The notes beneath the pieces were generated by a model. It was not told the origin of the DNA and searched no databases. It saw nothing but the letters and a program-made list of their open reading frames with translations. Positions 15,261 to 27,373 of a stretch of 64,000 nt of DNA are shown here, piece by piece. The position numbers were made by a program, and so were the translations under genes. The DNA is from Prosapia bicincta (Eukaryota; Arthropoda; Insecta; Hemiptera; Cercopidae): positions 64,035,753 through 64,099,752 of the forward strand of contig JBAIZL010000004.1 of NCBI GenBank assembly GCA_036971475.1. The letters are read 5' to 3'. The first letter of the stretch is position 1. Every line of letters starts with the position of its first letter.

Positions 15261-15268
<8 letters not shown>
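15041..15268. repeat. Palindromic (fold-back) element inside a TA array
   Basis: The left arm (about 15057-15155) and right arm (about 15169-15266) are reverse complements over roughly 97 bp with only a few mismatches, separated by about 13 bp. Arm landmarks are CAAATACAAGAA, AAGCTTTTCGTTGGCAAAC and ACCAACATC. The element is flanked on both sides by (TA)n. The block CTTGTGTATTAATAAAGAA (about 15048-15066) recurs exactly at about 27313-27331, and the TTTTCGT plus CATCTTCAGG arm recurs at 49600-49675, so it belongs to a family. It has no coding capacity; a MITE-like non-autonomous element with TA target preference is likely. Confidence 0.88.
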
Positions 15269-15356
<88 letters not shown>

Positions 15357-15360
15357 ATAT
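15264..15360. repeat. (TA)n(TG)n microsatellite
   Basis: TA repeats for about 75 bp, then about 10 TG units, starting exactly where the right arm of the palindromic element ends. Confidence 0.97.
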
Positions 15361-18300
15361 TTCTATGTACATTCAGTCAACATCGGTTTAGGCGTTATCG
15401 AACCGGGTGTTTAATTAATGACTTTACATTTTAGTCTTGTCCGGAAATAATGCTATAATGGCACGTATAACTGAAAATAGATTGCTAGATTTATAACATG
15501 ATTAGATGCATTAATTAGGCAACGTTTCAAAACGTACGCTATTAAAATACGTATTAAGAATGCACAGCGCGTTTATTTCTGCGTTTAATTCATTTCTAAC
15601 ACTTTCCCACGAATTTCAATAGTTGCCAAATGGTCGTTAACTTTCATATAAATATAATTCAGGTATGGACAGGAAGACAATTAAACTAGAGAGAAATATG
15701 TTTCACAAGTTTTGATACAATTTTACCCAATTTTTTTTCTTGTATTAAGACACTTCTAACGGGAAATAATTATTAACCAAAATCAATTTAAAGAGTTTAA
15801 AATATTGAAAGTGAATATTAACTCAAATCGATAAGTTATAAACATAATTAAATTTCAAACTGTTCCTTAAACAATTAAACAATTTACACTTCAAACAGTT
15901 TAAATTTAGTGTTCCCTTCATAAGGTAATTATGGTGATCCGTTATTGTGGCTGTTAGTAGTAAAATTTAATTTAATGTAAAAGATAAATACTAAATGCTG
16001 ATATTAAAAAAAAAACTTTCTACTTGGTATCGAGTGTACATTTATTGATTGCAAGAATTAGTCTAGGGTATCTATTATTATAAAGCTAAACTTTAATATG
16101 TGTGAGGTTGTTGTGACTACTTAGTTTAAACGATTATATAAAAATGATTAAAACAAATTTACAGTTAAACGTAAAATAAAGTCAGTATACTACAACAGTC
16201 ACACAAATGAAACAAGTACCATGACTGAGTCACTAGAGACCTGCTAATAACATCCTTTATTGCATTCTAAACACAGCGTCGGCAATATTTTTCATGTATA
16301 TTTGAGTAAATATATTTTTCACTAAAACCATCATAAAATAATGTTCTTACATGTAGAGTTCAGGAAAACGAGGTCGAATACATTTTTAACTAGTAATCAG
16401 CACTCGGACTTGAAATTAGTTCTAAAATGAGTAATTTTGCGAATGATGATGTTATTAGTACTTGAAACCCCGATGAAATTAAGTTGGTCATAAATGCGAA
16501 TGTATAAACAGGTAATAATTAAATACATCAAGTCACATCCCAGTTCTAATGTTACGTATATATTTTGACCAATAAAAATTGTTGCGTTAGAGACCTATAT
16601 GCTTACGATAATTTCGTATTCCTTAACAAGATAAAACAACTGAAGACAAACTCTCAGTTGAACTGAAAGGTGAAATTGTCATTCTAAGATATTATACAGA
16701 TTATGAAGTAAAACGTATATAAATCCTGTTTTCATTAAGCAAAGATAATATATGGGACAATCCTATAACGGTGATTAACTGCACGTACAGGGTCAAAAAG
16801 TTCTATTTTATTTTGTCTAACAAGTTTCACTAATTACCTTTTCTCTATTCCATTATCACAAAATACCTGCAAAAGAAAGTATATCTCTAATTCACTGTCT
16901 AAAATTTAATACTAAGAATATTGGCAAGCATTATTGCTATTTGTATTTGCTACTTACTTTTAAGCATTTATTTACTACTTACTTTTCAATTTCGTACTTA
17001 GTTGTGTTTTGATTTTTGATCTTGTGTATTGTAATACAGTGACATCTCTATCGTATAAAATCTACCTGGTAAAATATTACGAAATCAGTAAAAATTAAAT
17101 CTGCGTCAACAAAAACACAACCGAAATACGGGTTGGGTTTTAAACCAGTAGTAACAATTATATGATTTCAAATAACGTGTTTTTCAGTTTGTTAAGTAGA
17201 ATTTTGTTACCCAAACCTGAAGTGAGCTGTCAATACTGGATATGGTCAGTAATTGGATCCGGCGAAAAAAAGGGGCTCATTAAAATCAGGAGCAGGGTTG
17301 TAGATTCGTAAAAAAAATACTGCTGAAAATAATTCAGCTGGATCAACGTATTCGCAAATGTTAAATATATTTTATATTTAAAGTTTTTTAAAATAAAACA
17401 TCTTGAAAATGGTGTTATAACTCAAGTGTTATACGTAATGAGATTGAGAATATTTAGAGATATGTCAAATGCTTTCTTTCGTATTCTTGCACGTAGAGTT
17501 TTCATTTAGTCTATGAGAACGAAAGAGAAATGATATGTATTATGTATAATATGAAAGTATATGTATACCTTAGCCCTCGCATTTTGGTAGTTTCATGTTC
17601 GGAAGTCACAAGTAAGCATGTTTACCTTCTCAAAATTTTTAACAAACAAAATGTCGATATTGTATCCCCATACAGTCTTAATAGTGATACATCTTCTTCA
17701 TGTCTCTGCTGTTGAGAGAAACGTATAACTGTTTAAATCTGTAGATAAGAAATATATTGGTGGGAAATGCAGAGGTTAGATATAAACTACCGTCGTGAAT
17801 AATGCCAGCAATTACAGAATTTGGACAAAATCAAAACTTGTTTAAACTGTCAAAGAAAGTATTTTCCCCAACAGTCTCACAAACCTAACAGATTATCAAT
17901 GTCAAACATTGACCTGTGAAAATCTAAAAAATAAACTTATAGTTGTATTTATACTTTTCCCCGGTATTTACCCTCTTACAAATTTCGTTAAAAATATCCC
18001 ATAAATTATATAACTTCAGGAATAAATATTTTATACAAATGGAAACACGCAACTTGCAGGTACAAATATTTATAATATAAATAACAATTATAAATGTGTA
18101 ATGCAAATATCAGAATATTTTATTCGTTTTGGAAATTTGACTTTTTTAGGTAAGAATTCTTTTAAATACTATATATTCGAAAAACACCTACTGTTACACT
18201 GGCCGATGGTTTCATCAGCTTTCCACCACTCTAAAGCTTTTTGTCCTAAACGTCAACTACCGTCTTGCATTTTCTGACACATTACTACCGCCGTTGGGCC

Positions 18301-21300
18301 TCACAGAGCCTCAGAGTGAGCCTCCGAGCTTTTAAAGTGGTTTCGGAAAAAATGTATGAAAATGGAAATGCGGTGTCTATTTAACATCTCTTTGTGTTTC
18401 GTTTTTCCGGGTGAAAACGTTCCCAATGAAACAAAAGTGTAAAAGTATGAAGTATAACTTTCTATAATGGATAGTGACTAAATTTTAAATTTAACGGAAG
18501 TATAATTCAAATTATGTAAAACAATTTAGTAGAGACAACGTTTTAATAATGAAAATTCCTAAATTTAGACTAAATTAGTAAACCATAGACTAAAAAAATA
18601 GAATTGAATTAGAGACAGTGACATAAGCCGTGACTCGTTCACAGACTTTTAAACGTCATAGGTTTGAAAATTTTAAATGTGTTAAAGAGCGTAAAAGGGT
18701 AAAGTCTGAATTGAAACGAAATAGTGTTAGCTACTGACGTGAATCCTACTCGCCAACATGACAATGCTACGGAGGAGTGGGGTAAATGTCTACCAAGTTA
18801 AGTTGTCACAAAGGATTTACTAGAAGAAAAATATGTGTCCTTAAATATAAAGGTTAGAACTAGCTCATTTTTTTCACAAACAGTAAAATTTAATTTCATT
18901 AATTTAAGGTAGAATTTAAAATAATAGGAAAGTTATTATGTTTTGTATTAGCTTTCTTTAATCTTTAAATAAAGAACGTTTAAAGACCAACAAAATATGT
19001 CGCAGAAAATTATTTCAATCTTATATGCAATCTTACGATGCAAGTAATTAGAAACGATAAATGATATACCTTCTCAGTACAATAAAATTTAAAACTCCAT
19101 AGATAGTTCATACTTCAATATCTTTTACCAAAAAAAAAATAAAACCTTCTGATAGTGGAATATATGACTATTCTAGAAAGTAGTAGAATTCAGGATTAAT
19201 TTTTTTTAGGGACCGGAAGATTAGGTATATATTGTGAACATCTGATTATAAACGATTATTGAAATGTGCTGCGATTATCGAACTATTAACCACTACGTCC
19301 GTCGATTACCGGCTCTTTAGCAGAAATACAAAATAACTTTATAATAGAATATTAGGTTTCGTAATGATATGCACTTGCAAAATTTAAGGATACCTTTGTT
19401 TTTTTATAAAAAAGAAACTCAGCTAATTACACTAATAATATCAACTTAATAATAAAATATAAATTATTATATTTAAGCTGTGATACTATTTATTCATCCA
19501 TATACTATAAATAAATTTAAATAGTGGGAAATTATACAGTGGGAAACAACTTGTACCCGGTGGCTTTACTCGATCACTTTAGGATTCGCGATAAGTAACA
19601 ATAATTATTGATTAATCATAATGTTGCTCTAAAGTCAATTATGTTATATCAGTAGTTATTTATTATTTTTAGGACGATATATTCATTTTGTACAAGAACA
19701 TTTTGTGTTTACTAGATTTAGAATGTAGATAGAAACTTAAGCTTAAATATGTTGAAGCTCAACAAATTATACCTCTACTTTTGACATTTGGAGAGAAACT
19801 GTAATAAGGACATGTATTTAGAAAAGTGTGTCTCCTTAATAATTTAACAATTAACTGCTCTAATGAAACAGAATTCGGTAATATTACGACTCATCATTTA
19901 TTAGCAACAATTCTCATAATATGAATATATGAATAGTATCTATCTTCAACATGTAACCATCACATAACTTTGAACAAAACTTTGTATAACTCTACATAAT
20001 TTCTATATTCGTACAGCCTACATATTAGTAACACTATGGTAGTTATATAAAAAACAAAACAATTACTATTAAATATCGCATAACCTACGACTGTCTGACA
20101 TAACTGACTGATCGAATGATTGATATATAACTAAAAATGAACCATTATAATAGGCCAGAATAACAATATATCTTATACAATATTTGAGACAATTTTTTTC
20201 ATCCTATTACTGAAATAAACCTTGTAGATATAAGGTGTAGTGCTGTACGGGAATTAATTTGTTACTATTATTTAAAAATTGAAAAAAGTTATTAAGATAG
20301 TTCATTAAAATTTTCCTAAAATGTAATTAAAACGTTTTAGCATCGGAGAGTATAAATAAAGCAATGTGTGTTTAAGAGAAGCCTATATATCCTCACATTT
20401 TCATTCCTGAAATGTCAATCCCTAAGTTATAATAAATGACTGAACTTTTACTTTGAACTGCGCATACGATAAAACGTTTTTATATCAATCAATGGACACT
20501 ACAAGGTGTCGTACAGTCAAACGTTTGTTCGACTGTTTTATACACTATACTTTAGTAGCATTTGTGAAAAAAAATGTTGTTCATCAAATTGTCACGTATT
20601 GCCATTTTTACTCTTTCAATATTTAACAAACTTTTAATAATGGTTTAGCACATGATGTATTCTTACTTTTCATAGAACGGCATACTGAAACACTGTCTGA
20701 CCCTAATATATATGAGGTTATACATTTAATACATGTAGTGCAATTAATCAATAAAGTTTTACCCGAATAACAAAACTAAATCACAATAACAAATTCGATT
20801 TGCATTTAAAGTACGGAGCCATGTGTTGCAGAATCTGTACCAACAGCTGTTGCTGTGTGCCCTCGATGAAAACCTAATTTAATTATCCCTCCACCACAAT
20901 ATCCTTTCCTGAAAATTTTCCTGAAATTTTTTTATTTAGTTTAGGGATGAAAAACACTCCAGGTTTTTTTTTGCTTCAAATAATACAGAAAGCTGGTTTT
21001 GATATGAATATAAAAGTCGATAATTCCAAAGTGTTATATATCATTCTTAGTATATATATTTATTTTTAATGCATTACAAACTATGTGATCTGTATAGATG
21101 TTTAGAATTATTATCTTGTAAAAGGACGTGTGAGTTTATTTGAATGATTATCAGTGAGTGAAAAAACAGAGTCTTAGATTTGCTGACGTCATCGTACTCA
21201 ATAAAATTAGTGTCAGTAATAATAATAAGATAAACCTTTTTCACACTCCATATCATTAAAATTTGATAACTTTAGAAAAAACCTACCAAATCACATGTAA

Positions 21301-22049
21301 TTGAGTAGACGTTCAGTTTACAAAGCAACGTGAAGACATAATTCCATGTCGGACACTGAAAAAACACCTAATGTTTCTTTTGAAAACAGAGACATCGTAT
21401 ATTCAGTATTCCCCTTTTATCTTATTTAGATGTATAGTCTTGTTTGTAACTTGCCAACAGGACGATTTTGATTCGTAACTTTACTAGATATGAAGTACTT
21501 TAACTTAAAACAGTATATTAATGTCATTATCAGAACAGAGATAGAAACATACATAGTCCATGTTCTTAGGGCATGGTCAATAATTTTCAAGCAAATTCAT
21601 TCACTATATATTAGGGTCACTATAGTTGATACATCAACATTATATATGTAGATATATATTATATAATGTGGTATATATACGATAATATATTATATAAAAG
21701 CTATTTCTTGGGAATAATACTTCATAGAGGGTAAATTATGTTTAAAGTGTTTATACTGTCACTGGAGTAACAGATAACTTAAAACTGTTCATCTCGATAA
21801 TATATCAAATTTTCAAAAATACATAGTTCTGAACCACACACTGATTAATAACAACTCTTCGTTGTTTATAAACAATGGCAGTTTTTTAATAACAACTAAG
21901 AAATCAAAGTATGCATGCAATCGGATTTACCTACAAAAGTAAATATATACTGTAACTATAAAAAGTATGAGGATTTAAAATTAGCCATATATTAGCACCA
22001 GACACCCGTATTAGAAACAAATAACAGTTTAAAATGTAATGTGACTGCT
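15361..22049. other. AT-rich DNA, no gene seen
   Basis: Short chance frames only (17530-17715 plus; 17924-18106 and 21074-21256 minus). A slightly GC-richer patch at 18190-18350 contains a small direct repeat (GAGCCTC). A TA-rich stretch lies at 21640-21700. Nothing supports a gene or RNA. Confidence 0.55.
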
Positions 22050-23095
22050 GCTACTCTTCCAACTTCATCATGCCCAGCTGCTACCGTTGTTGCTGACCGG
22101 TAGCATGAGGTACATAGACGTCCTGGGGCCATCTAATGGCATACGAAACCATTGACTTTTCAATATTTTAGAGTAATAAATGATATGGTCAACAAACGGA
22201 TGACCTCTATGTTACGTTTGCCTCAAAAACCGAGGGCACCTACCATCCTTACGTTAAACGCCATTTCTTAACCCTAGAACGGAGAAATTTGATGACATAC
22301 CTGGTACCATCGTATTGATGACTTAGGTAACCGTGTTAGTATAACATCGTAACGAGCCTGCAGGATTGCGCTGTGCTTCATATAGTGGATCGACACATTC
22401 AGCAGCATCTCAGACGCAATAGCGACATCGTCTATACCTCCTGAATCTGATTCCGAATCTCCGGCTGCCGTTAAATGCACCGTTACAAACCAACGGTTTC
22501 TTGAGTTAACGGTTATCATTTGAGGACCTAGAGTGCGTTCTCCGGAACGAAAACGAAACTAATATGAGCATCAAGTCCCGACAAAACTACTTCAAATTTC
22601 CGCAACTAAATACTCCATCTCCACGTGACACCAATCTGACGTCATTCCACGCTGACCCAAGATCCCACCATCTCTGCCCTACTTTTAGACTAATCTCCCT
22701 GACAAGTAGCCAGCAAGGTCTTCTATGGAGTAGTGCTGCCCGATTCGTGTACAGACCACACAGCTCAACACGGATTTTGCAATGTAGTTTTACTAGATAT
22801 CGACAGGTGACCAGTCAAAGCAACAAACGACTGCTGCCCAATTCTTCAGGACCGCCAAAGAAATGTTATAGAGGTCCTATTTGGAGTTATAGCCAGATGA
22901 TGACAGATTTTCTTACTGACGATATCCTGCATGCGGTTATTTGTCTTAGGGCTAGCACTGACGTTGTCAGTGTTTAGACGGTTTTACCTTGTACTATTGT
23001 TTTATCAGTTGGAAACATTAACGGTTTGCCTAGGATGTAGACGGGTTACGCCGTTTCCACCACGGCCGCTGTTATCAGCACAGTTCTACTGAAAG
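22050..23095. other. GC-richer block with two head-to-head reading frames, unidentified
   Basis: The block is clearly richer in G+C than its flanks. It holds an 81-codon minus-strand frame (22274-22519) and a 137-codon plus-strand frame (22564-22977), the longest non-repeat frame in the first half of the window. Neither resembles a family I recognise. The plus frame is rich in Ser, Thr, Arg and Pro with no predicted membrane segment. The minus frame has an acidic Ser/Asp/Gly stretch near residues 20-30. The frames diverge from a point near 22520-22560. It could be a transposon internal region, a retained exon or chance. No function is assigned. Confidence 0.3.
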
Positions 23096-24430
23096 TAACT
23101 ATATTAATATTTTAATTGTAACACAAACACATTATCTGTAATACCCTGCTTCGTTCTTTGAAGTCGTATCTATCAGCGATATTATAAGATCTGAGGTCAA
23201 ACAAACTTTACATTGACCGCAGCAAACATATGTGTAAATATATTTCTAAGGTTAACAATGCAAGCTCATTATAAATGAAGTAGTAGACAGAAACTCAAAA
23301 TACATTACAATTGAATAGATATTGAAGTTAAAATGACTTTTCAGATATATTTATTATTTCGAATAGTTCCTTAGTAAGATATATTAGACATTGCATTGTA
23401 TGTAGAACCTTTACTACCCTAGAGGCTTTTACAATTCGATACAATTCGACCTTTTAGGAAAAATAAGATAATGCACTTTTAGTAAAAGCCCAGTACTGAC
23501 GTCATTGAATTATATTAGGGACTGTCGTATTTTTTTTATTGGAAAGTATTAAATATACGCAATTAATAAATACCATTGGGCACAAGAACAAGAACCAAGA
23601 ACAAGAATTGTATGTCTCTTGAATAGTTTACAACAAATGTCAGTGCAAAAAAGAATTAATGTATGGCATATATTGCCTTTCTGGTATATAATCAACTATT
23701 TTTCACTCCAGCCTACACTATTAAATTATTTTCTCTTTGAACACTATGGATAACTTCATGAACTGATATTAGCTACACATTTCATTCTTCTTTCCTTTTT
23801 CTGCTTCTCTTCAATCTGTTCTTTAGTGTATATTCACTAATTTGGCCAATATTTCTCCATCATGTCTATAACCTGACCTTGTAATCCTTTATGAGTATTT
23901 ATATTTCTCTTCGACGCTCCTGTAAATGATTTCCTTTCTGTTTTTTTTTAACTTTCTCTTTGTTTTATCTTTGTCTGGTTCATTATCCTCCCTTAATGTC
24001 TCTATTATAAAAAAAGGTTTTCAGTACTAAAAGATAACTCGACAATATATGGGGATAGAGCTCGCCATTTTAAGTCCTCTGGAATCTGATTTAACTGTAC
24101 CTAATCACACCTATCCTGAATTACTTCACTGACAACTTAATGAACAAGTGTTGCATAGAAAGTTTGTTAAAATAGCACTAAAACATTTTAGAATGTTATA
24201 CCTATTATTTTTTCAGGCCTTTTGCCAATATCTGTCTATTTTTAGGAACACAATGAAGTGAGTTTCATGAATTTAGAGTCGTGGGAACAACATAATTGAT
24301 AATCATCTCCTAAACGTTTTCAACAAAAACATTTTGACAAAATGTAATTTTACTTTATAAACTATTCGTTAAGCTTAGCTTGTGAGGTTATGTTAAAAGA
24401 CATAAAAGAAATACACAAGACTCAAAAACC
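23096..24430. other. AT-rich DNA, no feature seen
   Basis: A pyrimidine-rich tract around 23790-24000 and an AAGAACAAGAACCAAGAACAAG short repeat at 23584-23607 are the only notable textures. Confidence 0.5.
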
Positions 24431-24801
24431 TAATCAATTAATTACTCATACGCGATTCAATGACAAAGTCATCATCATCAGTGTATGTTGCTTCTACAAA
24501 CTCTAACGTACGACCAAGGTGAAAGTAAGGTTACAGTTCTATATTTATACTGTGGGCGTTTCTAGGCCCACCTGTCAAAACAAAATTCTATATATTATTT
24601 CGAACACGATGCATTAAAAAGAAATTTTACTCATTAATTACAAAAAAATCGTATCCATACACATAACTATGAATAAATATAGTATAAATATTGAATTGTA
24701 ACCTTACTTTCGCCTTAGTTTTAAGTTAGGCTTTGTAGTAGCAACACTCACTGATGATGATGATGACTTTGTCACAGAAAAACGTATGGGTAAATAAATG
24801 A
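24431..24801. repeat. Fold-back element (long imperfect inverted repeat)
   Basis: The left arm (about 24440-24551) and right arm (about 24680-24801) are imperfect reverse complements over about 110-120 bp. Matching blocks include TGACAAAGTCATCATCATCA, GTNTGTTGCT, GAAAGTAAGGTTACA and ATATTTATACT. A loop of about 128 bp separates them. There is no reading frame of interest. The structure is that of a MITE or fold-back transposon; no target duplication was identified with certainty. It does not share obvious sequence with the TA-associated palindromes elsewhere in the window. Confidence 0.85.
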
Positions 24802-25499
24802 ATAATTGTTTGTCTTCTGCATATCTTTTAAAACCTTCAATGTTTAGTTATAGGTAGCAAAGATTGTTAGTCCACAGAAAATTTATTTTTATTTTAGTAA
24901 TAATTTTTAAAACCTCCATGACTTATAATGAGATGAAAGATCTCGAATTTAATTTAACCTTAAAACATGAATTGGAAAATTGATAAAAAAATTGTTAGGA
25001 CCTATGACTTAACATTATTTTATTGCGGTTGCAAAGAGATGTCCCGGTCACCAGTATAACTAAAGATACTACAAAATGTTCTATGAACCGTAATAAAGAT
25101 GGCCTCAGTTAATTCGTATAAATCAGTTTGTCAGACGTCCCAGTCTCTAATGTGACCAACCACTGTACGCTTAGATTACGGTGAAGCGAACTTTAATCAG
25201 TTATTATATCTAATATATTAATCATATATACTTTATACGTTAAAATTTACGATTCTATTTTAAATATAAAGATAGCTACAAGAAAAACAAATTAAATTAT
25301 AAGTAAGTGTACTCATTTAATTAGATTTAACAATAGTCTTATTCGGAATATAGATGGAAAATAGTATTTTATCTAGATTTTAATTAGTATAAATCTGTGA
25401 TGTGAAATGAACCTTCCCATTTTTTTCAATCTAAACAAAATTAAATTTCTGCTAGTTCCAAACAAATCGTTTGTAGCGATTTTGAAGCTATATTTTTAA
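24802..25499. other. AT-rich DNA, no feature seen
   Basis: No repeats or reading frames of note on either strand. Confidence 0.55.
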
Positions 25500-26125
25500 T
25501 TCCTACATCATTGCTCCATAACGGCTTTATGACATTATTATGCAAATGATCCTTCCTCCGCGTAAATCTAAAACCGGGACTCCTATTATAATTTTAAATA
25601 TTTCTACCAACTCTCCTTCTACCACTAAAAGTCTCACATTGACTCTGTTGCCCTTGCTAATACTCTGTAATTGCTTCTCCCGCCATTTCATTGTAACTGT
25701 TCCTACCCTTTGTAACCACCGTTTTTCCTCCAACCATTACTCAGTAACTGTAGCTCTAGCAATTTTTGCTAATATTTAATCCCACTATTACGGTGTAGCT
25801 GATCCCTCGTGTTCTCCTTTACAGCTACCAAGGATCATTGTTATGTAACTATTTGTTCCGATATAATTATGTAAATCTTCATCACGCCATTTCTCTGTAC
25901 GTCTTCCTCCGTTTATTATGTAACTGTTGCACCAGCTAAACATCGTATTTGTTCCTTCGGCCAATACTAGAAAAATGTTCCTCCCGAAATTACTTCCTAA
26001 ATGATACTCACTTCATTAGTGTTTACCAGTTTCTACATCCATTATTCAATAGTTTTCTGTCCCATATTACATCGTAAATGTACTACTCAGCAATACTCTG
26101 GAAATATTTCTACTCTGTTTAAACG
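25500..26125. repeat. Highly degenerate minisatellite, about 26-bp unit
   Basis: A pyrimidine-biased region in which a unit close to CCATTACTCTGTAACTGT followed by TCCTCC recurs many times with heavy divergence. Examples start near 25650, 25682, 25732, 25888, 25946, 26037 and 26090. Spacing is mostly a multiple of about 25-30 bp. The 79-codon plus frame and the 68-codon minus frame inside it (25527-25779) are by-products of the repeat. Recognition is by eye; the unit length is approximate. Confidence 0.6.
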
Positions 26126-26367
26126 CAGTCAGTCTAAAAACTACGGGGGAGCCACACTACCCTTAATGCGATAGTTGTTTATGTGATCTTTTACAAATTA
26201 AAATAAAAATATACAAAATAGGAGTACCAAATTTCTATGTCATCCTTTAAAAGATATTCTTGATTTAAACAAAACCATTATGTTTTACATCTTCTCTATT
26301 CACTCACCTAATCCATCTTATCCTTTGTCTTCTACCCATCCTCGCCCTTTCTATATCTCTCTCAATC

Positions 26368-26403
<36 letters not shown>

Positions 26404-27193
26404 TCTCTCTAACTCATACAGAAAATCAATTTAACCTCGCCATTTTACTTTTTTTCTACCCTTATATAATTTCTCATCCTTTCACACTTTTCATTACCTT
26501 ACGCATACTGCTCTTCAATAAAAAAATCTACCCCGTTCCACCATGTTCGACGCATCTCGACTAAATAACAAACAGTGAAACGAAACGTTTGAAAACGTTT
26601 GACGAAACATAGAATATCGGTATTTCATTTCTTTCATACATTCTAACTTTCCTTTACTCTAGTTGATAGATAAATAACATATTTAAATTAATGTTCTGTC
26701 ATCATATTAGTATATTCGGAATATGTAAATGTGTATTTTATATTTTTTGTAATTTGGGTTTTCTGGTTAGTTTTCAGACTATCTTGCTGCTATTTTACTA
26801 TTTGAAGAAAATGGAGAGTTTGTTCAAACTCAATTAGAAAGTTTTCGTACTTGAAATGTCGCCAAGTTTGTTGTTGGCAGCGTCTTTATTAAATTGTAAT
26901 TGTCTTCGCAATTTAAACAAATTAGAGAAAGCGCAGAAGCCAAGGAATGTAAACCTAAGGATGGGGTAAAGGAAACGTATATTTGTAAAATTATCTGTTC
27001 AAACGCAGGTTAAAGAAAAAAGGAGTTGGCTTGTAGTGTTTTCAACAGGAAAGATGTTTTATCTGAAAGAGTTGTGTTTTGGAAACGTCTTATAATCTAG
27101 AGGTGATGAAGGCTATAAGACGAGCTTGTAGCTCGATATATTGGCGAGTATAGAAAAAAAGATTTGTGTAATAGATGTGTTATAAATATAAGG

Positions 27194-27195
<2 letters not shown>
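26126..27195. other. AT-rich DNA with a (CT)n tract
   Basis: A pure CT run lies at about 26368-26402 inside a pyrimidine-rich stretch. The 94-codon frame at 26280-26564 runs through it and is low complexity. Nothing else was recognised. Confidence 0.6.

Positions 27196-27232
<37 letters not shown>
27196..27232. repeat. (TA)n microsatellite
   Basis: About 37 bp of pure TA, directly adjoining the left arm of the palindrome that follows. Confidence 0.97.
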
Positions 27233-27234
<2 letters not shown>

Positions 27235-27373
27235 CTGTATACAACTTTGATATATATATATATTATTCTTGTTCTTTTTTAATACACAAGAAAACATATT
27301 GCAATATGTTTTCTTGTGTATTAATAAAGAACAAGAATAATATATATATATATGAAAGTTGTATACAGTTATA
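27231..27373. repeat. Near-perfect palindrome, about 142 bp
   Basis: The two arms (about 27231-27301 and 27302-27373) are reverse complements with only two or three differences and no spacer. The centre is ACATATTG/CAATATGT at 27301/27302, and the outer ends are ATAACTGTATACAACTTT and its complement. Each arm carries a short inner (TA)n. The arm block CTTGTGTATTAATAAAGAA is identical to one in the palindrome near 15.05 kb, and TATTAATAAAGAA also occurs in the 49.4-kb element. A zero-spacer palindrome of this quality is expected to be unstable, which argues for a recent origin. Confidence 0.95.

Noticed and set aside
19260..19330. tRNA-like or SINE-head pattern on the minus strand (TAGTGGTTAATAGTTCGAT)
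   Set aside because: The spacing and flanking sequence do not form a cloverleaf or proper A and B boxes, and no second copy was found in the window.
24431..24801. CRISPR-like repeat structure
   Set aside because: It is a two-arm inverted repeat, not an array of direct repeats with spacers, and the context is clearly eukaryotic.
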